Part shown: positions 22,801-36,857 of the stretch, one piece after another
How the letters are laid out: every line of letters begins with the position of its first letter
Position numbering within the stretch: position 1 is the first letter of the stretch
Assembly (NCBI GenBank): GCA_004009845.1
Contig: RMBW01000071.1
Coordinates: forward strand, 62,001-126,000
Direction of reading: 5' to 3'
Length of the DNA stretch: 64,000 nucleotides
DNA from: Davidsoniella eucalypti
Lineage: Eukaryota; Ascomycota; Sordariomycetes; Microascales; Ceratocystidaceae
The notes under the pieces: generated by a model
The model's input: the letters and a program-made list of their open reading frames with translations, nothing else
What the model was told of the DNA's origin: nothing
Databases searched by the model: none
Program-made: the position numbers and the translations under genes

Positions 22801-25800
22801 TTTCTCGTTTTTTGTCGTAGGCATCATAGTAAGCAGCCGAGAGACAACGAAAAAAAAAGCAATACACAGTTCTGGCATAAGGAAAAGAGGGAAATAAGGA
22901 GAAAAGCGGGAGAAAAGAGAGGCGATTTTCTCTCTTTACACAGCATAAAGCAAAAGGGAAGGCAACGTAGGGTTCTAAAGTAACATATACACAACATACG
23001 GGAAAGTCACGATTTAGGTTTACAGAAGAAGATTAGACCCAAAAAAAACGAAACAACGTAACTTTCGAGAAAGCAAAGAAAAACGAGACCTCGTGGCCTC
23101 CCCAAGTTGTCTAATCCTCTTCAAGTTGAACAGAGAAAATAAGTACATGAACTCACTATACCAACACCATCAGTAAGGTACGTGGTACAAAGGCGAAGAC
23201 ACCACATGAAAGCTTTCCTATCAGACAAACCACGGCGACTAGATTTTTTGACTACAGAGCATAAGTTCTTCATCTTGCAAGTCCCCTGTTGAGCGGGATC
23301 TTCAGAGACGCACAGCCTCTGTGGGAGGTTACATATACAGATACAGATATGTGCTTTGCATATTCAAGCTGGATCAAGAGCGATAAGAGGAAGGTGGAGG
23401 AAGCAGATGCTCAGCTCGTCTTGCATAAGATCATGTATGGGGAATTTCGTAAGGGCACTTGAAGTAAAGTAGTGCCCTACTTATGATTGTCTTTTGGATT
23501 ACACAGCTTTTCTTTTTCTGGCGTGTAAGTCGTGGCTAAATTACAACCATGCCCGTCTAAAACATACCCTATGATTTACTCAATGATCGCCGCCAATGTC
23601 ATATACCTTCTTTGATCTACATCGAATCAATATTTGATTATTTGTTGTGTTTACTCGTTATTTCTGAGCTGAGGGCTTTTGCCTGAGACAAAAGACAAAA
23701 AACGCGTAACTACTAGTTGGCTGGTTGAGTGAAACCCGATCCTGATACGGTACTGGCATTTTCGTAGTCATGAAAGGGGCAAGTTAAAGAGAAACAACAC
23801 AAGACGTCAGAGCATAATGAGGCTCTTGCTGTAGCAAAGTGCTTTAAAGACATAGGTATTGTAGATAAGGTAGGTATGGATGGATATACCGAGACCTGCT
23901 TTGCTTACCCTGTTCCGTGTATATAACAACGAGCTACATCTATCACCAGAGCCACCCTCAGCACGGTTCTTTTGTCAAGTACTGTCTATGCTGGGTTGAA
24001 TGCCCTTGATTTTGCGGGCAAGAGCATACTATCTTCTACGATTTCCCTCGGTAGCCAAGAAATACCAGGGATGGCTTGGTTGTTAGAAGAGCACAAGTCT
24101 CGGAATACGCAGCCAGTAGAAAAGGCGTGAAAAAAAAATGAAATCAAGAGACATCTTTGTTTGTAAGGAGGGTTACGTTGTCTCTCCACGACACCTTGGA
24201 AATCTATAGACACCTCTCACCGTCTCCGCAAAAGAGAAAACAGAAGCATTTGAGTCCTCGTCAGAGAAAAGGAAAGAAGGGAAGCCAGAGACATCAGTAA
24301 GAAAGAAAGGACTATGGGAAGAACATTCAATGAGGATATAGAATTCCAGAAACAGCCATTGCCAAGACCGCGGAGGCATGTCGAGGCTCATGTATTGTAT
24401 TATCTACAGACAAACTCGGCCAATTAGGCCTTTTTGTTAGGAAAAGTAACCACGAAAACAAACAGCATGAACGCCAAGCTGTTATAATAGTGGCAGACCA
24501 AGATCATGTCAAATCTTGTTCAAACGGCAAAGTTTAGCAAGCAAACACTGCTCCGATCAGGGATAGGCTGTGAATTGCTCAATAGTATAAATAAAAAAAG
24601 CAGACAAGGATGAGGAGAAAATCGATCAACTATAAGATCATCATGCTATGCCACGACGCCACAAACATGGCGTCAAATGAGGGACCAAGTCATTGTAACG
24701 ACCACTGTCGCCTATGTGGTATCATATATCATGTTGATATATTATTTATACAGCTCCCGCCATCTCAAGCAGCCAATGAATCATGGTATATCAAATACAG
24801 CACGCCGTGACCAAGACCCGACCACTCGCTATGCTACAAGCGCAACGTTCAAACACTTTAAGCCCGTTGCGATATCAGAGGACGCCACATCTCGGCTTAT
24901 ACGTGGTTGGCTCTGTGGTGAAATATGCAGTGGTGTTTCTGGTTTTCTTGGCAAGAATGAAACACGCGGCCCTTGCCATCTTGGTTTCTTGATTGTTTTT
25001 ATGTTGCTATTTATCTAATCACTTGCTTGATTGATATGCCGACCATTGTTTGCATAGCCATGGGATTCCGTGTTTCCCTTTCCCCCGTGACTGCCGGCTG
25101 CACGATAGACTCACCTCTAATACGTCCAGCTCTTGGCATGGCCAGAGAGAGGCAGGGCAATGCAGGCAGAAACCGCCTAGATATGATCAACTATGGATAT
25201 AAACAGCGTTGTTTTGTTTATGTGATGCAAGAATTCAAGCCAAGGCCCGAATAGGACGGTGCTCTATCGTCATAGCCAAGACGCCAAGTGAATAACCATA
25301 GAGGTACTTCTTGGAAATAAGTAATGAACAACGCGATGATTTCCATCATTAATGAGAGAGATGGCGAATAACGGTTGTGTAGGGTTACATGGCATGTGAT
25401 ATCTAGTAGTGCCGTCTGTATTTTCCTATTCTACCGAATATCCTAATTAGAAGATATTGAGACTGATAAGTGATATATACTTACATCTATCGGTGTCGAT
25501 AACATGCAAGACGCCAAGGAACTTGAACCTCTAACATTGCATGCAATATTGTATACCCACATAATGATACCAATCATATCACCAGACTCTTACGTATATC
25601 GAAAGTGCCTTTGCATGTGCATATCTTGGTTTGGTCGTTTTCGTAGCGTCTTCCAAGACTCACTACTAGCCAAGCAATTCGTGCCAGGCCTTGCGGGTAC
25701 TTATTGCGCCGAAGTTATATCTTTCCTCCTTGCTATATGTTGTTTTACTATCTTCTAGTTTTCATGCCAAGGCTATCTGATGCCTTATCACCTTCTTCAC

Positions 25801-28800
25801 CTCCTCTTGAGCTCCCACGCCATGATAATGCAACTCTCCAAGAGCTTATCCTCGACCTATAGACTGTCTAAGCATGTATGTGAGGTGGTGATGACAGATG
25901 TAAACTATTCCTACCCAAGATCTAACTCCAGGAGAGAAGGAGCCATGTAGCAAGACAACCTAGTCTCTACTGTAAACATGCGGCATGTCGAATCTAACTA
26001 TGTAGGCTCGAATTTCACCAATGTATCCAATATCAAAGGAAACGATATAACCGAGCCAAAAGACGGTAGCTACTTGTGTTAGTGCAGTTTGAATCACTAC
26101 CGTGACAAAGCTGCCTAGCTCTATATACAGAAAAGACAACGGAATCACCGAGGCCTGCCGACTGGCACAGCGGCATTGCATAAGGCTTTGCGGTCCGCTA
26201 GCATAGTCAATCTTCTTGGCCTACTGTTAGAATGAGGTGGTTGAAACGGAGTGAGACACACCTTGACGATCAACAAGCGGTTAATCAACTCAAAGATACA
26301 TGTATAATCAGGACTGCTTTGTTGTTTTGAGGAGGCAAAATTGAATATCAAGAATAGCATGGATTCGTTAGTCGGTGTCTTGGCACAGTCTTGGCAGTAG
26401 CAACTATGAAGGTACGGAAGACCGGGATGGACGGACACTTGGCGCAAGTTTCACAGAGTGATAACTTAGTATCCATCTTCACCGTACTGGCTATTAGAGA
26501 AACCACAAGAGGTAGGAGGCTATGGCTACTGTAATGGAAAGAGTGCACAATGGCTTGTGTGGCAGACATTGTTTTGAGATGACTAGAAACCCGTGGTTGG
26601 CGATGGTACGTCCTATGAAATCGGCAGTAAAACTTCTAATAATATACGCAGTTCTGTTGGTCTTGTTGTTTTCTCCATCAAGTTGAGCCTCATTAACAAA
26701 ATGCTGGATAAAAAAGGAATAATATGTAAACAGCAGGAAAAGAGAGTATAAGCTAGAAAATGTGACAGACCAGGGGGGGGGGGGAAACTATTGTAGTATT
26801 TGGATTCATCGTGTAGGGGTGTAAGTTGTCTTCTATGCCGTAATTTGGCAGCTGTTAGGCTAGCATTAGTGCCAAAATTCAGTGCCGAGAGGCCTAAAGA
26901 CTTAGCTAAGACCACCTTTAGCCTGTAAATTTTCCGTGTTCAAGTTGCGCCTTCAACGGCAAAAATAAGAAAACAACGCTCCAAAATTAGGTCATAAAGA
27001 TGTTGTGTGAGGCTGAATTGAGACTCTCTTCAACAGACCCTAACTTTATACTGACACATTTGGCAACCCTTAACCCGAATAACCTTTCGAGAGCCACTTT
27101 CAACGACCAGAACGAATTACCACTAGATCACGGCGTATGCTTTGATATTTAGCGCCCTTGGGCCCTTTGAGTTTTATGATTTGCGCTGGTAGTGGCTGTG
27201 CTTTTGTTTCCAGCTTTTAGGGCGGTCAGCGCCTCATTCTATGAAATATGCTTACTTAATAACACTTGCCATGTACACCCTCTCTTTCCACGAGAATTAC
27301 TCTGTGGCGGTTAGTATAGCAGCAAATGGTGTTATTTTTTTTTGGGGTAGAGAGAGAGAACTTTGGTGCTATCGCGATCCCGAGATATGTGTCAAGATGC
27401 ACTCCATATATGGAACATACATGTATACAAAGTAACGGTCCAGAATGCATATCAGTAGGCTGTGAAGCCAACGATGCGAAAGGCAATCTGAAGTCTCTGT
27501 TAGTTGTAGAATCTGAGTCTGGGATATGATTTCTTCGGCTTGACTTGGAAGATAAGCATTTCATCGAAAACCGATTCGAGGCCTGAATCCGTACATGCCC
27601 GACTCGAAATTAATGCACGAGCGCCTTTGACACTCTCACCTCGTCTGTTCCGTGACTGTCCGAAAAAAAGAGGTATTCAAAGTCGGAGAAAAGAAAAGAA
27701 GAGAGAAATGGGGAAATAGAAAGATGGGTGTCAAGACGGGAATAGTGAAAATCTACAAACACACAAATACTACGTGCTGGTCTAATTGGCTTATTTTTTC
27801 TCATTTTTCTCATTTTTGTTCTGACCTGCTTGATCTGATAAACAGTCCGACATTTTGCCTTCTGTCAAGGGTTTGTAAATCCTTTTATTCTTCAGTGTCA
27901 TAGTAATTATACCTTCGTAAACACAGACATATGCACTTAGTTTTCAACGGCATGTACAAATTTCAGGCGAAGGAGGTTATGTAGTCGGCTTTATATTCTT
28001 TCTGGCAGCTGTTTACGGGAATATCAAGCTGCTGAAATCATAACCAAGAGGTCAAGAGGGTAATAGAAGATAATAGTGTATATCTGTACTATCTCTGCGC
28101 ATATGCGAGATATTGCCGTGCACCAAGTATGTGTGTTTCCTTGGCTGCATACAATTACGCATATCTACATGTTAGAGTGTTAGAGATTGTACCCTATGCC
28201 GTCATCCTTTCCGATAGTACATTCTCGCCAGAAAATGTAAATTAGAGAAAATAAGTGAGAGGGGGGGGAGAGAGGAGAGAAAAAGAAAAGAAAAGAAAGA
28301 AAAAAGAGACCCCTTTGTATTTTGGATCCTAGTTGTAAACCGGGAGGTTTCCAGAAGCCCTTTTGCTTGCCTTCTACTCAATTTCCTGTTTGTCAAAAAA
28401 AAGAGAGACTAATTTTGTTGTTAGTTTTTGAACAAGGAGACAACTTGTTTTTTCTTGCTACTACTTGGTCAACAAGGGGGTATAATAACCAAGAAGGGGA
28501 GGCCCTAGTTCGGCTCCTAAGAGATCTGCTAATTTGATCTCAAGGGCCAAGAAGAGGGCACAAGATGGCCCTGGACTGGGGCCATGTTTGTCTTCTCTCT
28601 CACTATTTGATAAGCCTGTTTTGTTTTTCTGTTTTGACGGAAGTTTAATACATCGTAGTTCTTGGTTTTTATCTTGCTGTAAAACAATCCTAAAGACTTG
28701 AGATAACGAATAAGACTTGCTTCATCTAGCACATCACTAAACGATGTCTATACGAGATATCGAGTCCTCCAATACAGAATATAAGTACATTAGCTTGTGA

Positions 28801-31800
28801 TTGGGTTTCCTATACATTAAGACCTTACAGATAAATCTACCTACTAGAAGGATTTAACTGTGAAAAGAAACAAGTGGCGGACTTCATTTTCAACACCGCC
28901 GCAGGCTTTCTCTTGAATACCACGCTGCGGTTACTTACTGTACTACGATATACTACGACTTGTTTTCTTGTCATGGCCTCATCTCGCTATAGTTCTTGGC
29001 GTGCATATACTGGCAATGAGACCTGTTATGCCTCGAAACGTAGACAACTAATACTACTTCAGTCGACATATCTTTCCTAAGTGAAAGCCATGATTGGAGG
29101 CATTGAGTGGTATGCAATGGCAATAGCTACGTATTTGCATATAAGCCATGATCTCTTATCATTTCCATGTAATCCGGACTTGGGCAATGGGCGATCCACG
29201 CCAGTAATATAACACATCACGCTGTAACAATGCTAATGATGATCGCATTGGTAAGTCGGCACACAGCAAAGTTTTATATACCACGAGCTACAGTTGTTAT
29301 AAAGGCGTTATACAGCTAATATGTATACGTTAGTGTGTGCTTTATTTCTGTTTTAGTCACACCACCACCTAGATCGTTCAACAAGAACCATCCAAAGAGA
29401 GAAAATAGAGATAACGCAAGTACGACCGTCGTGATCGTGCTCGATTTCATCTGTACCCCATGAGCTATGGTATTCCTCTCTTTTCTCAGAACTATTATAT
29501 TGTTATATACGAATTTATGCGTAGATATGAAGCTTTTCCGCTACAGGCCATGATTCGTAATCGTACACCAAAGGTAGACGGGAAACTGCCTGTATTCAAA
29601 ATCCTCTAAACGGGTTAATATCGCTGTCTTATCGATATACATAACATGTATCCAGCTCTTTTCTCTTCTACCATGTATCTACAGGAAGGCAGAGCCGCAG
29701 GAGCCACAACGTCTTGGCATATCTTGGCGCACATTTGTTCTTTTTTGGCTGCTTCGTCCCAACACGGGCATGATTTACTTGGGTTTTATTTTCCTCTTCA
29801 GTCACACTTCAAGTCTTTCTACCTCATTCGCTTGTACTTTCCGGGCCGTGTTTGCCTTTTGTTTTATTCTCTCTTGCTTCTTCTGGCAAGTGTGCCATCG
29901 TGGGCATGGCGACATTCGGTCTCTATATTGGTAATATGTATATATACAAAGATTCAAACGTGGAGTCTATGATATTGTACATTTGCATTCATCAAATCTG
30001 TCGTTGCTGTGCAGGTTCCATGATTTGCCATCTATTTCAGCACTTGTGATTTCAGTGGGTTAGTGATCGACATTGTGTTTTCAATGCTATTTTGACTCCC
30101 TATTTAGCGTGCTGTCTGTGTCTGTAACAAGATGTCGTGGCTAAGGGCATGAAGTGAGTGTGCTGTCGTTTAATAGGCTCTATATGTAACAGACTGGCTG
30201 ATTCCAGGTGCAAGCAACTGTCATGTTCTCCATTCTTTCTCCCTACCATATAAAATATAACAATCCTCCATGAAATGGTAGAGCAAGTCGCGAACTCCGA
30301 CAGCTGTTGACTTGTGTTTTAGGAGTGGCTGACTAGTAATGAAATAAGAACAAGAATAATAAAATAAAATATACTATGTAGCAAATGAAAGCGAACCCTG
30401 GCCCAGGCTGTGACTGATGATCTTTTGTGGCTCATAACCAAGGAACTGGTTGCCGTCTCATATAATCAAGAGCATAGAGAAAAGAAAGCAAATAATCCCC
30501 TCTCGTGAAAGTGTGTAAGATTTGGTTAGGGACTTACATATATGTATTGTTATTGTTATTAGCTAGCGCATTAGTTAATAAGTAGAGTAGGGACCATTCG
30601 ATAATATCATAGGCCGTAGTGGTAATAAAGATCTCGATCCTTGCTATAGAAGCCCTTTAGTTCGAGAGCGATATTGAGAGCACAGCGCTTACAAAGGAAC
30701 CTTCTTCATTGTGTGTAGTGCATTGTTCAATCGATCCGAACAAGCTCTACGCAATGACTTTTGTGGTTTCTTCGTCGTCGTCTTCTTCTTTATCTCTCTC
30801 TAGTTCGTACAGCGAATCAAAGCAGTAAATGAGGAGACGATCAATGCACGAGGCACTTCTCGTCGGCACTTCATGGGATTGAGGCCTAACGAGTGTTGAG
30901 ATAGTGCTTATATTAATATCTTGTTGTTGAGAGCATTGGCGTTGATGCCAAACACGATTCTCATGTAGGCTTTCTTGGATTGTCTCGCCGCAGAGTTTGA
31001 GCCTCCATCTCATTGCTCATGAGTAGAATAAGGGGGCGTGTGTCTTTCTCTGGGGATGGCCTTTGCTAAGGGACTGTCTTTTGGGATCTTTCGGCTGCTT
31101 TAAAACAAATATACGGCAAAAATGGCTGTCCTCACTCTCACACTAGTACTATAAGAACTCACTGTACCAGAAAATAGAACACAAAGAAAACAAGACAGCC
31201 TGTAGCACATCCCATCCCTGATCTGTTTGCCTCTATCCCTTTCTTTACCATATTCTTGGCATGACGGCGGGAGAAACAGAAATCATTAAACAGTCAACTA
31301 TGTAAATACACAAACAGGGTCTATTCTCAAACCCGAAACACACCGGGAATTCTAACCCTAAGATAACATATGTTACTTACTAAATATATAGTACCTGATC
31401 GCTTGCAACTAACAACATGCCTTGACGGCGCCTCCATTCCCACAAACTCACGGTATCGGAGTCGGAGGTTTCAATATCTATGAAGAGTATATTTAGCCAT
31501 ATACATAATATTGCCTGGTCAAGTTTCCTGTTCTGCGCTCTGCAGGCCCAAGCTCTCTTTTCTCTTTTCTTTGGAGGGGTCCTTAGAACCCTGTTTGTTA
31601 GCGAACCAGAGTTGGAGACCTTTGCTTTCTTTTGTATTGCCCTGGCCAATATCCGACTTGCCAACTTAATAGCATCAATAGATATCTCAGGCGCAGATGA
31701 CAAGATCTCAAAAGCTCGTTCTCTCCCGGAAGCACATGCTAAGTGACCTGAAGGAAGGGATGGTATTTGTATTGATTACGAGTACTTGCACTTGTCGACC

Positions 31801-33782
31801 TGCTATCTTTGGATAGTTTGGGGAGAGATGACCACTTGATAGCTGTGAAAGCTTCCATTGCTCTCCTCAGCCTCAATATGGCGACCGATAGATGGCTCTA
31901 GCGGCACGGATAGGCTTCTATATAGGCTGCAACCACAGCGGCACAATGCGAACTTCAGGCACAGATAGCCGGCGCTAAGACGGCAGAGTAGCCGGTATCC
32001 AGAAGCCTAGAGTCAGCTTGCTTGCAATATGTTATATCCATCATCTTTTTTTACTACTATCGCTGCTAGATTGAGGCGTCTTGCTACATACGTAGCTTTG
32101 TTGAAAGAGGCTTTGCCAAGACATACAAAGGGAGTGCGAGAGGGCGTGTAGACTTGGAAGCTCGTACAAGTCTGGTTTCTAACTTGGAGTGTAGCGATAG
32201 GGCGTCCCTGTAGCGGCAGAGAGACAGCAAGACAGAGAGTAAAACAAACAACAACCTGCACGCCTCTCCCACATCAACAACCCAAGCACCTTGTACTGAT
32301 TTCTTGGCGGCTTTTGTCTTGAGACTTGATTGCTGTTGCTGCTACTACTTCCACCACTAACACCTCTGTCTGCTATCTAATCTATCACTACAATGATTGT
32401 CGACTTGCACGCCTAGGCTTTTGATACGTGCACTTGTGCAGCCGGCAAGAAATATATACTATGTGTGTATATATCAATTACAGCGAATGTGCCTTGGTAT
32501 CTGGCGTTTCTCTTTTTAGAATGCTGAGCTAGATACAAAACGTCAGAATTGCCTACTAAACAGCCAGCCGGAGAAACAAAGGGAAAGCTAGGTCGGGAAT
32601 GTGTGCACCAAACTCAAACAAAAGAACTCTCCTAGATATAAAGCAGCGTGTTAGTGCTGTTGGCCTCAAGAAGCTGAACAAACAGTGCTCCATTACCAGG
32701 TTAGGCCTCACTTCATTAGCGGGCATAGGCGGGCTCGTGCCCTGTTTTTTTCTTGTCCTCTTCTTCTTGTCATCCTTCTCGTCGTCGACTTGGACAGGGG
32801 AGGGAGGAGTACGTCTAGCATTTGTGCTGTACCAACGGCCGGAGGGGTCCTCGTTCCGGGGGTGTGCCTGTTCGCACTCATATGCCAGCACGTCTACGCC
32901 CAGCAGACAACTCTACGTTCCCTGGACTGTATATTCGCTTCCCTTCCGGCTTGGTCTGCGTGCAAAGACGATCTTCTTCAGAGGAGAGGAGGAGAACAGA
33001 CACTGTTCACTGCTCACTGGACATGGCCACTGGCTAGTATAGCTGGTCTGCTAGCTGGTCTATCAAGTCAAGTCCTGGCTCGCTAGAAACACCTCCGTAG
33101 TCTGTGATCGGCCTCGGAAATGTACTTATATATCGCGATGCCCAGATATCTGGTCCAAGATAGTTGCCCTTCTTTCTCTCCCCAGACCACGCCGACTTTC
33201 CCTTTCTCTCTTCCCCTTCACGCGAACACTTGAACGGAAAGAACCTCCATCTCCATCCATTTCAAGACCTCTTGCTATTACGTCTGTTCTACAGACTTGG
33301 ATACTTCCGTCCTAGGAAAGCACCTCCGGCACCACTTTTCCACTTTCTCTTTCCCCATAGAATCATTCTGCTTTCCAGCCTCGTTGCACTTTCTATTTAT
33401 CACAGACTTTGTTGACGTCCTCAACTATCGTCTTGACCATCTCTACTATTCTTCTAGATCATTCATCCTCAGAGATTACATTACTTCTTCCGTGCTCGTT
33501 CTCCTGATCACATCCATCCTCTGCTGTGTTGAGACCTACTTATCACCTTATCCAATCATTTACATAGAAGCTCCTATCTGTCCAGATAGTCGTGCATCTT
33601 ACTCTTTCTATATCCTCTAGCCTCGTCCGCTACCGTTTGCTTCCTATTAGTCTCTGCCCCGCTGCATCTTGATTCAATGCCGCCCGGCTTCCTGTGTTAT
33701 TAAACTCGCTCTTAAATAGTCGTATCCTAAGCACACATTCATATCATACTCAAACTCCTGCTCGTCTCTGCTTATAACCACA
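19862..33782. other. 13.9-kb stretch with no supportable gene
   Basis: The longest gap in the window. All six frames are broken by frequent stops; the longest open frames (108-147 codons) show no domain, repeat logic or codon bias like the neighbouring genes. I found no tRNA, 5S rRNA, transposase, integrase or reverse-transcriptase signature. Visible items: AAACCCTAA and TTAACCC tracts near 20344-20385, 27037-27076 and 31354; a G12 run at 26773-26784; A/G-rich microsatellite-like sequence near 28258-28310; and, from about 33130 onward, a CT-rich leader for the following transporter. It may hold non-coding RNA, regulatory DNA or decayed repeats too diverged to read by eye. Confidence 0.5.
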
Positions 33783-35547
33783 ATGTCGCCCAATCAGACA
33801 CATCGTCCGAGCACACCCCCGTCGCCAGCTCGCTCTGCTGATCAGACCATCTCTTCGGCGTCTACGATCCGTGATCCTCGCCACGACATCATCTCCCCAC
33901 ATGAAAAAGAAGAGCGCGTCTCCGGTGAGCTCTCGCGCACGCCAACTCACTCCAGCAATGGCGATGACACCCCCGATTCGCAAAGCTTGCACTCTGAGGA
34001 CCTGCGTCGTTACTCGACTCACGCGTCTGTGGCTGGCCACGATGCTGTTGCTGTCATACTCGAGGAAGCTACCTCTCACGTCGAGATCCCAGACTCCGTA
34101 TACGACCGCTTCACTCCTAAGCGTAAGATGGGAATGGTTGCTTTGCTCTCCTTTTGCTCTTTCCTAGCCCCCATCTCCAGTACCTCCGTGCTTGCTGCCT
34201 CTCCTGAAGTCGCTGCCGAGTTCAACACCACCGGTACCATGATCAACATCAGCAACGCCATGTACATGTTGTCTATGGGTTTGTGTCCTGCTGTGTGGGG
34301 TCCTCTCAACTCTGTCTATGGTCGTCGTCCTGTAAGTTTCATCAAGTGCCACTCACTTCAATATCATGTATCCCATACTAACATCTTTATAGATTCTACT
34401 CATCTGCGCTACTCTGTTTTTCCTTTGCTCCATCGGTACTGCACTGTCTCCCGATCTTGGTGTCTTCTTCTTTTTCCGTATTGCGTCTGCCTTCGAGGGA
34501 ACCGCCTTCATTCTAGTCGGATCCGCCTGTATTGGTGATATCTACCGCCCTGTAGAGCGTGGAACTGCCCTTGGCTGGTTTCTGTCTGGCTCGTTGATTG
34601 GTCCTGCTTTTGGTCCTTTCATTGGTGGTATTATCGTTACCTATACCTCGTGGCGTGTAATCTTCTGGCTTCAAACTGGCCTGGCTGCTATTGGTCTTAT
34701 TGGCTCTATCTTCGTTATTCCCGAAACCATCTTCCACAAGAAGATTGATGACCTTCAAGGCTATAGCCGTGCTCGCAAGACTCGTGAGCTTTGGAGCATG
34801 GTCAACCCTGCCCGTGTTTTCGAGTTGTACCGCTACCCCAACCTTCTATTGTCTGGTATTGCTGCTGCCTCTATAATTTGGAACATGTACTCGCTACTCA
34901 CTCCTATCCGTTATGTTCTCAACCCCCGGTTCAACCTGACGAGCCCCATGATGGGTGGTTTGTTTTACTTGGCACCTGGTTGTGGCTACTTGACTGGTAG
35001 CTTCATGGGTGGACGCTATGCTGATTACACCGTCCGCAAGTGGATGAAGAAGCGTAACGGTGAGCGTATCCCCGAGGATCGTCTTCGCTCTGCTATCCCT
35101 TTCATGGGAATCGTGATTCCTGTCTGCATTCTTGTTTACGGATGGTCAGTTGAAAAGGATATCGGTGGTATTCCTCTTGTCGTCATTCCCCTGTACCTCC
35201 AAGGTGTTGCTCAACTATTCTGCTTCCCGTCCATCAACACTTACTGCCTGGATGTCAACCAGCAGCGCAGTGCCGAAGTTGTCGCCGGCAACTATCTTTT
35301 CCGTTACGTGTTCGCAGCCGGCGGCTCTGCCGTTGTTTTGCCCGCTATCGAGGCCATCGGCGTTGGTTGGTACACCACTATCAGCGCTGGCTTCCTCATG
35401 CTCAGTGTCTGTGGTCTAATTGCTGTCATCCACAACGGAAAGAGATGGAGAGACGACATTGATAACGAGAGGCGCCGCCTTCGTCGTGAAGCTCGTCTAG
35501 AGTCAGCCAATGCCGCTGATACTGATGCCAGGATGAGCAAAAAATAA
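33783..35547 (+). CDS. MFS transporter, DHA1 (drug:H+ antiporter) type
   Basis: Two exons, 33783-34331 and 34393-35547 (61-nt intron), giving 567 residues. The first about 110 residues are a hydrophilic Ser/Thr-rich cytosolic tail. The transporter core starts with KRKMGMVALLSFCSFLAPIS, continues with CPAVWGPLNSVYGRRP (loop 2-3 MFS signature, cut by the intron right after YGRRP), then RIASAFEGTAFILVGSACI, DIYRPVERGTALGWF, and GPAFGPFIGGIIV (the antiporter motif C region of helix 5). A charged central loop (TIFHKKIDDLQGYSRARKTRE) separates the halves. SINTYCLDVNQQRSAEVVAG near helix 10 is typical of fungal DHA1 proteins. Likely a plasma-membrane exporter of drugs, polyamines or small metabolites; the substrate cannot be read from sequence. 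The leader upstream is long and pyrimidine-rich. Confidence 0.92.
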
Positions 35548-36857
35548 GCATCTCTCCCTATTATGTCATTGTTCCTACAGAGTGTATACGTCACTCTAAC
35601 TCGGGTGTTGAGATGACAAAGAGCTAGCCTTATTCTCATCACACTTCGCCTTTTCTCTTTTCTACTATTTATCTACCTGCATATCTTTTCCCTTCCAGTT
35701 CGATTTCCTTGATTCAGTCCAGACCCGTTTCTGTTTCTCGTCCTTCCTTACATAGTGGTCCCTTTTACACATCATTTTCCTAACTACTTTCTGCTTTCTT
35801 CCTGGGGAACACTTCTTTACAAGTTCATTCTTTTTATTAGTCTTTTTTTGCTTACGGGCAGGCACTTTGGACTAGATATCGGGCTTTTTTGCGTTATGCA
35901 ACATTGTTCGTATTTAGATTCATGATTATTTTTTACTTTACACTTTCCAACCATTCACCCTTCCACGTAGACATAGAACTCTATCTGGTCGGGTCACCAG
36001 TTATCATTTCGGTTTATTTTTTATTTTTTGGTCTATTATTGCTTGTAATCTGCAATACTATGAGTTTTTATCATTCTCTTGTTTTGTCCCCCCCCCTCAT
36101 CTTTCTCGTTTATTTTTATGAGAGATCACCCTGAGCTATTCGGGATAACCGGATAGCTTAGCTTCCTCAGGCTTATATTGGCTTTGTGATGTATTTTTGG
36201 GCATTGGTTTTATGGTGTTTCTTCTCTTCTTTAAATGTCGTTTCTTGTTTTCTTCATGATGCCTATTGGTTACATTGTCTTTATCTCTCTTTCCATCATT
36301 TCGGTTATTATCATATCATGACTTTACTCTTCTTAGATATCTTGTAGATGATATCAGATTACCTTTTTTCTCTTTTACTTTTTGCTTTTTTCTTTTTTCC
36401 TTGTTAAGCCATCAAACAGGCTTTTTGATACTATACCCGTGTTTGCATGAATACCAACTACAATCTCAAGGATTCTTCCGTGTGCAATTTTATCGTAGAA
36501 TGAAAACATCATGTCAAGATTTGATGTTGTGTTGATATCTAAATTTGAAGCCTCTGATGGCTAATGTTGGACAAAGTGAGGCATGTTTTCCTATTTAGGA
36601 AACAAGTACGTACTCTTTCAGAAGTAGTGGGGCTCCAAATCTGTGTATTACCGTAGATTAGCCACTAGAAAGTCCAAAAAAATTGTATTTTACAAGGATG
36701 AAGCTAACGTGAATCTGGTGATGAACAATAGAAAGGCGTTCAATCTTAAAACTGGAACTAGCTTCTCGTGATTTTATTCTCTTAATTTGCGTGAATCAAG
36801 CTACTATACACATTTCCTTATGCTCAATGATAACTAATCCCAAAGTTAAAAGGAAAC
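35548..36857. other. T-rich intergenic region
   Basis: About 1.3 kb between the DHA1 transporter and FMT1. From roughly 35640 to 36420 the plus strand is strikingly T- and C-rich with very few purine runs. No gene is recognised; the apparent open frames are Phe/Leu/Ser-rich products of the base skew. Confidence 0.5.

Noticed and set aside
24677..25018. 113-codon frame with one hydrophobic segment in the gene-poor stretch
   Set aside because: Weak start context, no family signal, and length expected by chance in 14 kb of six frames.
30747..31013. 88-codon minus-strand frame ending in an acidic tail
   Set aside because: No recognisable domain. The acidic run comes from a TCTTCTTC-type simple sequence.
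32599..33086. Overlapping 133- and 147-codon frames upstream of the DHA1 transporter
   Set aside because: They occupy the same DNA in different frames, are Ser/Leu/Phe-rich, and show no codon bias or domain.
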